A stretch of 64,000 bases of DNA from Dreissena polymorpha (GCF_020536995.1 NC_068357.1:56132140-56196139), one strand, 5' to 3'. Positions 11,480-23,613 are shown, numbered from the stretch's first letter. Numbers and translations are program-made. Notes: generated by a model from the letters alone, not told the origin.

Positions 11480-14400
11480 TTAATAAACAGCAGGTCCCGG
11501 TACCTGTGCAGCTGCGTATTGCGCTATTCCCGGGACGTCGCCGCCATTAATGGGCGGAAGGGGAGGCTCGTTACCCAACCAGAGACCGTTGTTTCCAAGA
11601 TTCGGCTGTGGCGCATTTTGCAACGGTTTTAACTGAATTGGACGCTGGGAAGAATCCGGCAGTTTGGCCTTTGACTTCGCCGGTCCATCGTTTCCATGGT
11701 TCTGCGTCCCCTGACATTGACCTTGACCTGGGTTTGAGGTCTGAGGGGGACTGTAGCTGGCCTGTCCCGGCAGCGAGGGCGCCGTATAGCTAGGGGCTCC
11801 CGGAACAGCACCAACGCTGGCAGTAGCTCCGAGCGCTGCTTTGATTTTCATAGCAATGGCGATCCCTATGCCTATGGCGACAACCGCCCCGGCAGCCGCG
11901 CCGCCTGCTATGATTGCAGTCTTACTGTCGTCTTCTCCTGTGTGAAAAACAATAACCCTTCTTTTGCAACCCCGTATAAACGTATATTGTGAATTATATA
12001 ACAAACACAATATAAATACTGTATGCTATATGTAATAAATATTAAAGACTAAGCCCGTATTTAATTTAAATGTTTTTGGAACATGTTCCACCATTTACTA
12101 ATACATATCGTATGTTTTTCATTTATCTGGAAGATATTATACACATGTTTAGCTTTCATATGTTTTGAACTAGACCGAAAACACATTAGAATAAGATTAT
12201 TAAAATTAGCATTAAACCAAGCACACGTCTTCCTTTACTTTTGACTGCATTAATAATGCCGAAGGATTCCAAAGTATTTTGGATAGAAACAAAAGAACTT
12301 GGGAACATTTCTTACAGCCATAAACAGTTAAAAAGCTTTAAATAGTACCTGTCGAAAGTTGCTCTGTAGCGGTTATAGAACTGGGTGACAAAGTTGTCTC
12401 TTTTGTCAATAAACTACCAGTAGAAGAGGGAGATCTGTCCGTTGTAGCTGACGAAGCATAGCTTGACACATATGGCGAAACTGGTTTGCTTGTTGTGATG
12501 CTGGTTGTAACTGTTGTTGTTAGTTTGGTTGCTGTGGTAGTGCTGTTGGTTACTGTTGTTGTTGGTTTTCTTGTTGTAGTAGTATTGTTGGTTACTGGTG
12601 TTGTTGGTTTTATTGTTGTAGTAGTGTTGTTGGTTACTGGTGTTGTTGGTTTGGTTGTTGTAGTAGTGCTGTTCGGTACTGGTGTTGGTGGTTTGGTTGA
12701 TGTAGTGGTGCTGGTGGTTACTGTTGTTGTTGGTTTGGTTGTTGTAGAAGTGCTAGTGGTTACTGGTGTGGTTGGTTTGGTTGTTGTAGTAGTGCTAGTG
12801 GTAACTGGTGTTGTTGGTGGTGTGGTTGTTGTAGTGGTGCTGTTAGTTATGGTTGTAGGTGATTTGGTTGTTGCAGAAGTGCTAGTTGTAACTGGTGATG
12901 TTGGTTTGGTTGTTGTAGAAGTGTTATTGGTTACTGTTGTTGGTGGTGTGGTTGTTGTAGTAGTGCTGTTGGTTACTGTTGTTGTTGGTTTAGTTGTTGA
13001 AGTGGTGCTGGTGGTTACTGTTGTTGTTGGTTTGGTTGTTGTTGTAGTGCTAGTGGTTACTGGTGTGGTTGGTTTGGTTGTTGTAGTTGTGCTAGTGGTA
13101 GCTGGTGTTGTTGGTGATGTGGTTGTTGTAGTGGTGCTGTTGGTTATGGTTGTAGTTGGTTTGGTTGTTGAAGAAGTGCTAGTGGTAACTGGTGATGTCG
13201 GTTTGGTTGTTGTAGAAGTGCTATTGGTTACTGTTGTTGGTGGTGTGGTTGTTAAAGTAGTGCTGTTGGTTATGGTTGTTGTTGGTTTGGTTGTTGTAGT
13301 GGTGCTGGAGGTTACTGTTGTTGTTGGTTTGGTTGTTGTAGTAGTGCTATTGGATATTGTTGTTGTTGGATTTGTTGTTGGTTTGGTTGTTGTAGTAGTG
13401 CTATTGGATATTGTTGTTGTTGGATTTGTTGTTGTAGTAGTGCTGGTGGTTACCGTTGTTGGTTTGCTTGTTGTTGTTAGGCTGGTGCTTAATGGTGTAG
13501 ATGTTTGAGTTGTTGTATAAGTGCTGGTACTTAATGTTGAAGACGGTCCGCTTGTTGTAGTAGAATAATTGCTTAATGTTGGTTTGCTTGTTGGTGTAGT
13601 CATGTCTGTTGAAGACGAGTTAAACCCTGTTGTTGTAGATGGTTTGTCCGTTGTAGAGGAGTTAATCGCTGTTGTTGTAGATGGTTTGTCCGTTGTAGAG
13701 GAGTTAATCCATGTTGTTGTAGATGGTTTGTCCGTTGTAGAGGAGTTAATCACTGTTGTTGTAGATGGTTTGTCCGTTGTAGAGGAGTTAATCACTATTG
13801 TTGTAGATGGTTTGTCCGTTGTAGAGGAGTTAATCCCTGTTGTTGTAGATGGTTTGTCCGTTGTAGAGGAGTTAATCACTATTGTTGTAGATGGTTTGTC
13901 CGTTGAAGATTGGCTTATGTCTGATGTGGTAGATGACATAGCCGTCGTGGATGAACTCATTGCAGATGTTGTCGATTTGTGTGTTGATGCTGTATCCGTA
14001 AACGCTTCTGTCGAGGAACTTGCCCCACATTCCGGCTTGTCGTTCCATTCTTTCGTCTTCATCCAGTTTTCTAAATACATAGGTCGGCTGTTGTAAAATT
14101 GTTCATGGAAATGCGTCCAGTCGCGATACCCATGTGGTAAAGATTCGCCGAATGGCGGTAGAATGTACAACGCAGATGGTACCATCTTAATTTCGTGTGC
14201 GTAGGTGGGCAGAACTCGCGCACAACCATCTTCGTTCAAGGTTGGTATCTGGGTGTCGGTAACTGGTGCGGACTGGTTTGGACCAGGAACAGGCGACACC
14301 GGATATTCTGAGTAAGAGTCGGATATCAGAAAATTGAGCAACAATACTTCATGGGCGACAAGATTTCGCAAATGATTTGAATTATACTTTTACTACATAT

Positions 14401-15330
14401 CTCTAAGACATAGATATATTATTGTTATCGAGTTGTATTAGCATTTGCGCGATACTAACGAAGTGAATTTTACTATTTAATATTCGTTTAAGTTTCCTTA
14501 GGTATATACGTTGTTGTGCCCTGGAACAATTTATATTATGTGTAAATGTAACTTAAGACACGGCATCATTTGATTCCGTAGGTGTTTTGTCCATGTTTTA
14601 GCAATACATATAGGCCGTGATAAAACAATTTTACTGTTGCAAAAGTTGAACGAAATATATATGAGCCGTGCTCTGTGAAAAGGGGATTTAATGCATGTGC
14701 GTTTAGTATCATCCCAGATTAGCCTGTGTAGTCCGCACAGGCTAATCAAGGACGACACTTTCCGCCGAAACCGGATTTTTGCTAAAAAGACTTTCTTTAC
14801 AACAAACTATCATATAAGCGGAAAGAGTCGTCCCTGATTAGCCTGTGCAAACTGCACAGGCTAATTGGGGACGACACTTTACGCAAATGCATTAAACCTG
14901 TTTCCACACAGCACGGCTAGTATATATTTCGTTCATGTTTTGCAACAGTAAAATTGTTTTACCGAAGTAGACAGAATAATATTTTTAATTGTTGCGCTAA
15001 TGAAATCTGTCGAATGGTATTATTAATTCCCTGTGTTATAAAGGAATATGTTCATTTGTCGTACAAAAATAACGGTTGTAATCTCTATGATAATGTTTCT
15101 GCTATATTTATTATCATACAGCATGTATTCTTGAATTAATGGAGACATATATAAATTATAAATAGTTAAAAACGGTAGAATGATGGTAAACGTTAAATAA
15201 AAATATACACAAGAAGTCCATGTACAAAAAGGTGAATACGATTCAACTTACCTCGTTTAAATCGTAGCAGACGACCATCGCCTTGGGATTGCAGGACAGC
15301 GAGCCCGAGGGCTACAAACCACACTTTCAT
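11480..15330 (-). CDS. Single-pass membrane mucin, 831 residues, three exons
   Basis: Exons (minus): 15330-15252, 14307-12349, 11937-11480; phases 1 and 1; total 2496 bp, an exact codon multiple. The ATG at 15330 has a strong context (ACC before it). It opens a signal peptide, MKVWFVALGLAVLQSQG. Residues about 27-130 form a non-repetitive N-terminal part with two Cys and several Tyr/Trp (GYRDWTHFHEQFYNSRP). Then come about seven 14-residue repeats around TDKPSTTTVINSST, and about 23 more diverged 14-residue Thr repeats around KPTTTVTTSTTTTT. A transmembrane helix (AIIAGGAAAGAVVAIGIGIA) lies at about 686-709, followed by a Pro/Gly/Gln-rich cytoplasmic tail of about 120 residues. The Thr/Ser density implies heavy O-glycosylation, so a cell-surface or mantle/gut mucin is likely. 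No enzymatic domain. The Val-rich plus-strand frames over it are shadows. The gene structure is convincing; the biological role is inferred. Confidence 0.85.
12486..13905 (-). repeat. Coding minisatellite, 42-bp unit
   Basis: Two blocks share a 42-bp period. 13618-13905 has about seven highly similar units encoding TDKPSTTT(V/A/G)INSST. 12486-13460 has about 23 more diverged units encoding KPTT(T/P)VT(T/N)STTTTT. The equal period and the conserved K-P-x-T-T core suggest one block grew from the other. Every length change seen keeps the reading frame. Confidence 0.85.
14621..14961. mobile_element. Fold-back element, copy 2, with extended palindromic arms
   Basis: The core (about 14671-14926) belongs to the double-hairpin family. 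Outside it, TAAAACAATTTTACTGTTGC...GAACGAAATATAT at the left is mirrored at the right out to 14961, about 50 bp per side beyond the family ends. Lies in intron 1 of the mucin gene. Confidence 0.85.
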
Positions 15331-16943
15331 GGTCGATGAATGAACGCTATTCCTGTGAAAAGTAGGGAATTTAAAAAAAGAATTGAAATTATTTCATATT
15401 GATGGTGTGACGTGTTTGAATGTTTTTGTGTGTTTATAAAACCAGGAGAAATAAATGCAGTCTATTGAAAATATTATACTAAGTTCAAATTTAATATTAG
15501 GCTAATGATTCTAGGTTAATGTTTCAATCCGTGAAGTTGTGTATGTTCACACTATATCCAAACATATAGTACAGCGTCGACGTATAGTAAATTACTGCAT
15601 TCCTATAGTTTTAACTTATGGAAGGTTACATATAAAATTACCACTTAAATATTTTAATTTTTTATTTTATGTTACGCTTTCCAGCGGTGTTAAGAGAAAT
15701 ATCAGTGAATTAAAGCTGATAATTAACTGTTTCAAACAGTGAACATTAACAGTGAAAGGTATCGATAATTGTGATCGTGATCATAAAAAAACTATTTTCT
15801 ATGATCCCTTGTCGATTAAAAATCGATATTCCACCAAATTCCAACAAATGTCCTGCTTATAATTTAGATAGAAATGATTAGAAAATTGTAATAAATCCGT
15901 ATTTGAACATACCAAGTCTTAACAGTTAAAAACTAAACAATTATCCGCTACCCTTTATAATAAAACTGATGAAAACTAATTATAATTACAAATAGCTCTA
16001 AATAATAGCTAGAGAACGTTTTCCCTTTTGGATAAAAAAAAATTACGTAAGCCTACACTGCTACCGAAATAATAGTTGTTTACTGACTCTTCGACAATTA
16101 AAAGTTTTATTCAGGAAGCGTTTACGAAATCACGAAATGTAATACTGCAACAGTGAACGCATTGACGTATTAAATAGAAGTAAACAATAGATAGGCCGAA
16201 CGCTTCGTTGCGGGCTAAATAATACCAGAAATACTAGTCTGAGTTTGTAATCGTTTTTAAGTACATATATTTTACTGAATATCTTTCGGTAAACATTTTT
16301 AAAGACTGATATGATTGAAAAATTTGAAAATGCAATTTTGTATATTAAAGAAATAACTTTCGATTTGTCCTTGTTTATTATTCAATCAGGTTTCTTTCCA
16401 GCTTTTTGGGAAGATAGCCCACGGCTTTTAAAATGGAAATTTTATCGGCACTTTCAAGAAATTGGGAAAATAAATTGGGATTTAAAACTACATAAAAGCG
16501 TTCAACATCTAAAATAACTAGCAACACAAACACCATCATGATAAACAGTTTTGCACATAATAAGCTCACACAAAGTCTTCAGTCATAAACTTATTTCTCT
16601 AGGCATCATTTTATTAGGAGGCACTTCATCTTCTTCTGAAGAACTACTGCATTCAACAAGATTGAATATCAGTCAGCACTTAGCTGTTGGAAATCAACGA
16701 TGACGATGCAAAAGAGTCACTTGTTATTAAATTACTATCATTAAAAATGAATGGATTTTAAATGGGAGGAGTTGTAGTTGTTGCCGATGTTTGTTTATTT
16801 AATGACGCTTGCTTAAAAAACAGTTTTCGTTCGGCCACGTTTTTGCTTAAGGAATATTTTTCACGTAATATTTCGAATTGTGTAACTTATTTGTTTTCCA
16901 TTCAGCCAAATCACAAAACACTTAAGGGCTGTTTGTAAAACAT
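15331..16943. other. Intergenic, upstream of the mucin gene
   Basis: The promoter of the minus-strand mucin gene should lie in the first few hundred bases above 15330. I see no clear TATA box in a supported position. Short open frames at 15539-15742 and 16311-16569 have no coding character I trust. Confidence 0.45.
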
Positions 16944-17793
16944 GCATGCCCCCATATGTGCTGTCCGTTGTAGTGGCAGCCATTGTGTGAATACGTTTTT
17001 TGTCACTGTGACCTTGACCTTTTACCTTATGACCTGAAAATCAATAGGGGTCATCTGCGAGTCATGATCAATGTACCTATGAAGTGTCATGATCCTAGGC
17101 AAAAGCGTTCTTGAGTTATCATCCGTAAACAATTTTACTGTTTCGGGTCACCGTGACTTTGACCTTTGACCTAGTGACTTGAAAATCAATATGGGTCATC
17201 TGCGAGTCATGATTAATGTACCTATGAAGTTTTATGATCCTAGGCGTAAGCGTTCTTGAGTTATCATCCGGAAACCATTTAACTATTTCGGGTCACCGTG
17301 ACCTTGACCTTTGACCTAGTGACCTCAAAATCAATAGGGGTTATCTGCAAGTTATGATCAATCTACCCATGAAGTTTCATGATCCTAGGCATATGTGTTC
17401 TTGAGTTATTAGCCGGAAATCATTTTACTATTTCGGATCACCGTGATCTTGACCTTCGACCTACTGACCTCAAAATCAATAGGGGTCATCTTCGAGTCAT
17501 GATCTATCTACCTATGAAGTTTCATGATACTAAGCCTAAGCGTTCTTGAGTTATCATCCGGAAACCATTTTACTATTTCGGGTCACCATGGCCTTGACCT
17601 TTGACCTGGTGACCTCAAAATCAATAGGGGTCATCTGCGAGTAATGATCTATCTACCTATGAAGTTTCATGATACTAAGCCTAAGCGTTCTTGAGTTATC
17701 ATCCGGAAATCACCTGGTGGACGGACCGACAGACCGACAGACCGACCGACATGTGCAAAGCAATATACCCCCTCTTCTTCGAAGGGGGCATAA
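16944..17793. mobile_element. Composite element with about five 144-bp tandem units
   Basis: Bounded by ATGCCCCCATATG at the left and CGAAGGGGGCATAAT at the right, short inverted ends. Inside are about five direct units of about 144 bp, each starting GGTCACCGTGACCTTGACCT and continuing to TTCTTGAGTTATCATCCGGA, followed by a (GACCGACA)n stretch. This architecture (short ends, tandem core, tetranucleotide run) is like molluscan pearl/Helitron-related non-autonomous elements. That family name is a suggestion only. Confidence 0.7.
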
Positions 17794-17984
17794 TAAGCAC
17801 CTGAACTACACGGAAAATATCCGGCACACGAGTTAGGCCAACGTTATCCAAGAAGTTTCAGAAAATTAAAGAAGATATAGTTGTATTCAATTGCAAGCTA
17901 TCTTTAGCAGCAGGAAATCCGTCGTACGACAGCCTATTAGCACTACTGAAAAATAATTCGAAGTGGTATAAATATCAAAAAAGG

Positions 17985-18345
17985 GCGTTTCTACGCAAAA
18001 AAAACACATAATGACGTAAACAAGCGCATTATAACAATAATTAACGCGTAATAACGCTAACAAAGGCACAGTATTGCCAAACTAAAAGGCTATACACGCT
18101 AAAATAGGTGTAATAACGCTAAAAATGCATAATGACGCTGAAAAGGCGTAATAACACCAAACTAAAGACAAACAAATGCTAAAAAAGCTTTATCACACAA
18201 ACTTAAATGCGTGCAAACGCTAAAAAGGCGTTATAACGCCAAACTCAAAGGCGTACACACGCTTAAAAAAGGAATAACGCTAAAAAGGCGTACAAATGCT
18301 AAAACAGGCGTAATAACGCCAATTTCAAAGGCTTACATGTAAACG
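17985..18345. repeat. Degenerate short tandem repeat (GGCGTAATAACGC)
   Basis: About a dozen loose copies of a 25-35 bp motif of the form CGCTAAAAAGGCGTAATAACG. Spacing and sequence vary. Non-coding. Confidence 0.7.
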
Positions 18346-18939
18346 CTTTAAAGTCCTATTTATGCCTTTTGTTCTATATATAGTGATAAATATTCTAAAT
18401 ATTATAGAAATAAATATACTATACATCCCTAATATTTTTGGAAATAAATTGATCCAATTTAGAAGAATTGGAGAGTCCACTAGGCATAAATGGGTTTATT
18501 TCATTGAAGAAAATAAATAATGTGTGTAAATTGATTTTAAATCGCATATTTCGGTCAAATCCATATGCTGGTTTGAGATTGCTAGAATAAAGTGTTGACA
18601 TTGAAATCGTTTATACTCGCTTGCCATGTCAGTAGAAATTTAATATTGTTTGTTTTATCATTGAAGTATGTATATAACGTTTGTACGACATAAGGTATTT
18701 CCAGATATAAAAGCCACACGAAAGCGAAATGTAAGGCCCGTTGTGGAACTAAATAAGTGTTCGCGGACTACATGTATAGTCGCACGATGCTTTGTGTTGT
18801 GGTAAAGTATGAATGATATCCAAAATTAGCATCCCTGCAAAAACGGAGCACAAACCATAACCTCTTTGGAATATTTGCATATATGTATTTCGATGTGACT
18901 CAAACACAATAGTCACTCGTTAACACCCAGATGGACATT

Positions 18940-18980
18940 GAACATTTTATTCAAATGTGCACAAATAAATTTTATTAACA
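18940..18980 (-). terminator. Candidate polyadenylation signals for the minus-strand gene
   Basis: Two TTTTATT motifs on the plus strand (AATAAAA on the minus) lie about 100-140 bases past the stop codon at 19081-19083. The position suits the 3' UTR of the exon chain 19823-19081. Confidence 0.4.
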
Positions 18981-19080
18981 GATACATGTATGTACACAGT
19001 AAATGTGCAAAAAAACGTGGACATGCATTTTCATCTATGCTCTATTGACAATAGTTACTGATGCGTAAGATCTATTGGCA

Positions 19081-19823
19081 TCAAACCGTACCTTGGTTAT
19101 ATGTTTCATGGATCATGCGCTCAAAGTATTGCACGAAAATAGTTCCATCGTGGGTCCGTGCATTTTCTTCAAGGCATTCCAATTTGAGCACGTCAAAAAC
19201 ATCTAACTGGTATGCTTAATAAGTGCCTTTTTCATGAAATTCCTTTGATATTAATTTTCAAATAATGTTTAGCAAGTAACTTCACATTATACGGTTTTGC
19301 ATGTTTATGTGTGACGTAAGCTTGATAATGATGTCCCCATGCGTTTAACCGTATTGCGACCAGGGACGTGATCGAGCAGTTCTTCGAACCAATCGCCATC
19401 TCAAGAACAATCTTGCTAGTGTCCCCCGCCCGGCTTTCGGTATTCCGGTGACAAGTTACGCGCGATCTGCTTGCAACTTTTACTCGCTTACCTGTGCCTG
19501 GTTGTTCAAAACTGTAATGGCCAGTTAATCTAAAAGCCGTTAGTTTCCGGTTGAAAATATGTTCATATGTGACTAAATTGTTAACTCTTTATTATCGTTG
19601 TTATTTGTAACTAAATTTGTATGATCTAATAATTCAATATGTTCGATAGTATGATTGCTTTTACAAAACATTGTATTTGTGTCTTAAGTTAAAAAAACTG
19701 TTACCTTAACCGACCGTTAAAGGTTTTAGCAACCGGGCCTTGATCTTTACGGCGTTTATTTTCATGTACCAAGGACTCAATTCTTTCTCTAAGGGAGGCG
19801 TTTATTCGGTACTGACTGCTGAC
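19081..19823 (-). CDS. Unrecognised protein, C-terminal 131 residues, three exons
   Basis: On the minus strand, exon 19823-19705 (acceptor CATCCCACAG, donor GTAACA; ends phase 2), exon 19511-19361 (acceptor CCATTACAG; weak donor GTCGCA; ends phase 0) and exon 19206-19081 join in one frame to TGA, 396 bp in all. The product begins VSSQYRINASLRERIESLVH, passes through KTFNGRLRSFEQPGTGKR and SKIVLEMAIGSKNCSITSLL, and ends ERMIHETYNQGTV. It is mixed and charged, with three Cys and no membrane segment, and looks like real protein. I do not recognise the family. The 5' exons were not found: the region immediately upstream is a 64-bp satellite. Weak points are the second donor and the third acceptor. 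Alternatively this is the relic of a gene. Confidence 0.45.
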
Positions 19824-19929
19824 CTGTGGGATGAAAGCATGTATATTAGAACTTATCTTGATCATGTCTTCAATGTCAACTTTGAACATATCGTGCATCC
19901 GGTGCGTTATTGTTTCCTAATCGCCTCTC

Positions 19930-20635
19930 AGATAAACCTGGTTTTCGACTGCATGATATCAGAGTAAGATAACTTGTTCTATTGTTCCCAATTTTGAGAT
20001 CCTGGTTAATGACTGCATGATATCAGAGTCTGATAGTTTGTTCTTTTGTTCCCAATGTCGAGACCCTGATTTTCGACTGCATGGTATCAGAGTTAGATAA
20101 TTTGTTATTTTGTTCCCAACTTTGAGACCCTGGTTTTCGACTGCATGATTTCAGAGTCTGATAGTTTGTTCCTTTGTTCCCAACTTCGAGATCCTGGTAA
20201 ATGACTGCATGATATCAGAGTTAGATAACTTGTTATTTTGTTCCCAACTTTGAGACCCTGGTTTTCGATTGCATGATTTCAGAGTCTGATAGTTTGTTCT
20301 TTTGTTCCCAACTTCTAGATCCTGGTTAATGACTGCATGATATCAGAGTCTGATAGGTTGTTCTTTTGTTCCCAACTTTGAGACCCTGGTTTTCGACTGA
20401 ATGGTTTCAGAGTCTGATAGTCTGTTCTTTTGTTCCCAACTTCGAGACCCTGGTTAATGACTGCATGATATCAGAGTTAGATAACTTGTTATTTTGTTCC
20501 CAACTTCGATACCCTGGTTAATGACTGCATGATATCAGAGTTTGATAATGTGTTCTGTTGTTCCCAGCTTCGAGATCCCTGTAAATGACTGCATGCTATA
20601 AGAGTCTGATAGTTTGTTCTTTTGTTCCCAACTTC
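19930..20635. repeat. 64-bp tandem array, about 11 copies
   Basis: The unit runs from GATAGTTTGTTCTTTTGTTC through CCTGGTTAATGACTGCATGA to ATCAGAGTCT. Copies differ at scattered sites and alternate between two sub-variants (GTTAATGAC against GTTTTCGAC; AGTCTGATAG against AGTTAGATAA), so the array may have grown by duplicating dimers. Confidence 0.9.
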
Positions 20636-20639
20636 TTGC

Positions 20640-21271
20640 TCAATACTTGAGTGGATAGGTCACGCTTATCAGGTCTTTTGCGTGTACCTGTAGGAGTGGA
20701 TATTCATGTGTACGCTATTCTATTTTCAGTATGCACAGTATAGACCACAGGCGCATTGGAGCGAAACGTTTATGCATTAACGATACACGGCTTACTTTAA
20801 TATGTAACATGCAATGTGCACTGGTTGTCAACACTTGAAATTTATTAATAATAGGAAGAAACTAGTTCATCGTTATTGAAGACAACAAATAAACAAACCC
20901 GTATCAAATAATACATTAACAAAAATAGATGAATAACTATATCCTTTCATACACAGCAAACTTCAAAGTTTGTATCACAGCCACGCGACACATGCATCAT
21001 GTATTACATATGCATTTATTTGCATTTTAGACCAAAAAGTTATGCAGAGTCGAATAATGTTTCTCCAACGAGCTTAAACCATATGTAAACACCCTCCTTT
21101 GCCAGAAGAAGAGATTTGTGCCTATGATTGAAGTGTCCTTTAAGTGTGTACGTAATACATATCGTACGTTAGTGTTAGAGTTTTATTGGGAGAAAGAAGC
21201 TCTTAAGTGCACCTAGTAAACTGATTGCATTATGCTATATAAGAATATACCTTTAGTTGTGCTCAATGCGT
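20640..21271. other. Sequence between two satellites
   Basis: No ORF of note and no repeat recognised. Confidence 0.5.
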
Positions 21272-21977
21272 CTAAATGTAAGGAAACCACTAGCGCAGTG
21301 ACACGCCCCTTCGAGTGACTAAATGTAAGGATACGACTAGCGCAGTGACACGCCCCTTCGAGTGACTAAATGTAAGGATACCACTAGCGCAGTGACACGC
21401 CCCTTCGAGTGACTAAATGTAAGGATACCACTAGCGCAGTGATACGCCCCTTCGAGTGGCTAAATGTAAGGATACCACTAGCGCAGTGACACGCCCCTTC
21501 GAGTGGCTAAATATAAGGATACCACTAGCGCAGTGACACGCCCCTTCGAGTGACTAAATGTAAGGATACCACTAGCGCAGTGACACGCCCCTTCGAATGA
21601 CTAAATGTAAGGATACCACTAGCGAAGTGACACGCCCCTTCGAGTGGCTAAATGTAAGGATACCACTAGCGCAGTAACACGCCCCTTCGAGTGACTAAAT
21701 GTAAGGATACCACTAGCGCAGTGATACGCCCCTTCGAGTGGCTAAATGTAAGGATACCACTAGCGCAGTGACACGCCCCTTCGTGTTGCTAAATGTAAAG
21801 ATACCACTACCGCAGTGACACGCCCCTTCAAGTGGCTAAATGTAAGGATACCACTAGCGCGGTGACACGCCCCTTCGAGTGGCTAAATGTAAGGATACCA
21901 CTAGCGCGGTGACACGCCCCTTCGAGTGGCTAAATGTAAGGATACCACTAGGCGCAGTGACACGCCCCTTCGAGTGG
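21272..21977. repeat. 47-bp tandem array, 15 copies
   Basis: The unit is CTAAATGTAAGGATACCACT then AGCGCAGTGACACGCCCCTT then CGAGTGA. Copies are nearly identical, with single-base variants (GTGATACG, AGCGCGGTG, AGTGGCTAA) that recur in neighbouring units. It ends where a fold-back element begins (21999). Non-coding. Confidence 0.95.
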
Positions 21978-21998
21978 TCTAAAAATACCGTTCAGTGA

Positions 21999-22259
21999 TA
22001 TGAGCCTCGCTCTGGGAAACTGGGCTTAACACATGTGCTTAAGTGTCGTCCCAGATTAGCCTGTGTAGTCTGCATAGGCTTATCAAGGACGACAACTTCC
22101 ATATAAACAGGATTTTCTCTAAGAAGAGGTTTTCTTTAAAAGAAACATGCCATAAACGCGGAAAGTTTCGTCCCGGATTAGCCTGTGCGGACTATACAGG
22201 CTTATATTTGACGAAACTTTACGCAAAGTGATTAGGCCCAGTTTTCCAAAACGAGGCTA
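21999..22259. mobile_element. Fold-back element, copy 3
   Basis: Ends TATGAGCCTCGCTCTGGGAA and the imperfect complement at ACGAGGCTAACAT. The interior carries the ATTAGCCTGTG hairpins. Directly abuts the 47-bp satellite. Confidence 0.85.
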
Positions 22260-22862
22260 ACATGTTTCGATTCTATTCACTTTAGTTTAACATATTTATA
22301 AGCTACGATGTGCAATTCTTTCTTTTACCGATTCCACAGTTTTAGGATCATTTTATTTTCAGTTTTAGATACTGTTCCGATTTTTTCCGACCAGTTCGGG
22401 TAATTAAGCATCTAGAAAAGAAACCGGCCAATTTACTTATCTTATTATTTGATCAGACTTTATAAAGCTACGCACTCAATTATATGTCCATTTTCCCGAA
22501 GCAACATTGGATATTTTGACATTATTAATATATGAATCCTGGAAACGGATATTATTTTCGCGCTACATAGTTGCTCTACTTGTTTATTTGTAGTCAAGTA
22601 TTTTTGACTAAAACTTCCGGGCATCGAACGAACCAATCCAAATGCCGAGGGCTTATGAAGACTGTTCAAGTGAAAATAAAAGCAATCCAAAATTAAGATC
22701 GTTGGAGAAAGTGGACTTAAAGTGGGTACTTTTTCTTAAAGGGATCTTTTCACGGTTTTGTAAATAAACAAAAGTTCATTTTAACCACTTTATCAAACAA
22801 CATATTTTAGGCTTCATGTATTGAAAGCGTAAATGCATACTGATTCTAATGACTCGCAGTTC

Positions 22863-23380
22863 TTTAAAGGGATCTTTTCACGCTTTGGTAAATTGACAAA
22901 ATTGAAAAAAGTTGTTTCAGATTCGCAAATTTTCGTTTTAGTTATGATATTTGTGAGGAAACAGTATTACTGAACATTTACCATAGTCCAATATAGCCAT
23001 AATATGTATCTTTTGACGATTTGAAAACCTAAAAATTATAAAGCGTTGCAACGCGAAACGATTGAATAATTTGGAGAGTTCTGTTGTTGTCGTTTAAATT
23101 TACGAAACTACGAAGATTGCTTATATAAAGTATAAAATACTTCCACTGTGTATATCCGGCGGAATAGCCGAGAGGGCTAATGCGTTTTTGCTTCAGACTA
23201 ACTCCAGGACTCCGGGGTCACTGGTACGAGCTCTGGTACCGGCTACTTTTTTTTCCTTTTTTTAATTTTATTCTTGATTTTTTACTGAAGCTTTTAAGAT
23301 CCAATGTTTACATTTATTAATATAAAGCATTTAATGACAAACTTAAAAATATGCCAAAATCTGTTAAAAGGCCACTTTGA
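22863..23380 (+). mobile_element. TIR element with tRNA-like insert, copy 1
   Basis: Starts AAAGGGATCTTTTCACGCTT and ends AAAAGGCCACTTT. At 23158-23244 it contains GGAATAGCCGAGAGGGCTAA, then CTCCAGGACTCCGGGGTCAC, then GGTACGAGC. This is the layout of a class II (Leu/Ser) tRNA: A-box-like TAGCCGAGAGG, long variable arm, B-box-like GGTACGAGC. The pol III boxes are degenerate here. A truncated start of a related element lies just before it at about 22739. Confidence 0.75.
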
Positions 23381-23613
23381 GGCAAAATCAAATGATTTAT
23401 AATATCATCCGCCCATGTCCATTTTACACCAAACTCGAACTTCCGGGTTTCGCAATCAACGTCCATCTCCTTACTCACTGTATTCTGATACATAGTTTGC
23501 AAGCAAACTACTAACTGCAAAAGTCATAATATGCTCAACCGTCTGCGTTTCGATGTACCAAGACCAAGCCGAAGAAGTAAATGACGCATGAAAAGGCGTT
23601 ATTAATTGTCAAA

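Noticed and set aside
12486-14096. Long Val-rich open frames on the plus strand (340 and 175 codons)
   Set aside because: Mirror frames of the Thr-rich mucin repeats. Composition is only the complement of ACN codons, and the minus strand has signal peptide, splice sites and membrane helix.
19930-21977. Regular repeats considered as a CRISPR array
   Set aside because: Units are contiguous and have no unique spacers; eukaryotic minisatellites, with no cas genes.
23158-23244. Functional tRNA-Leu/Ser gene
   Set aside because: Degenerate A and B boxes, no clean acceptor stem, and repeated inside a TIR element.
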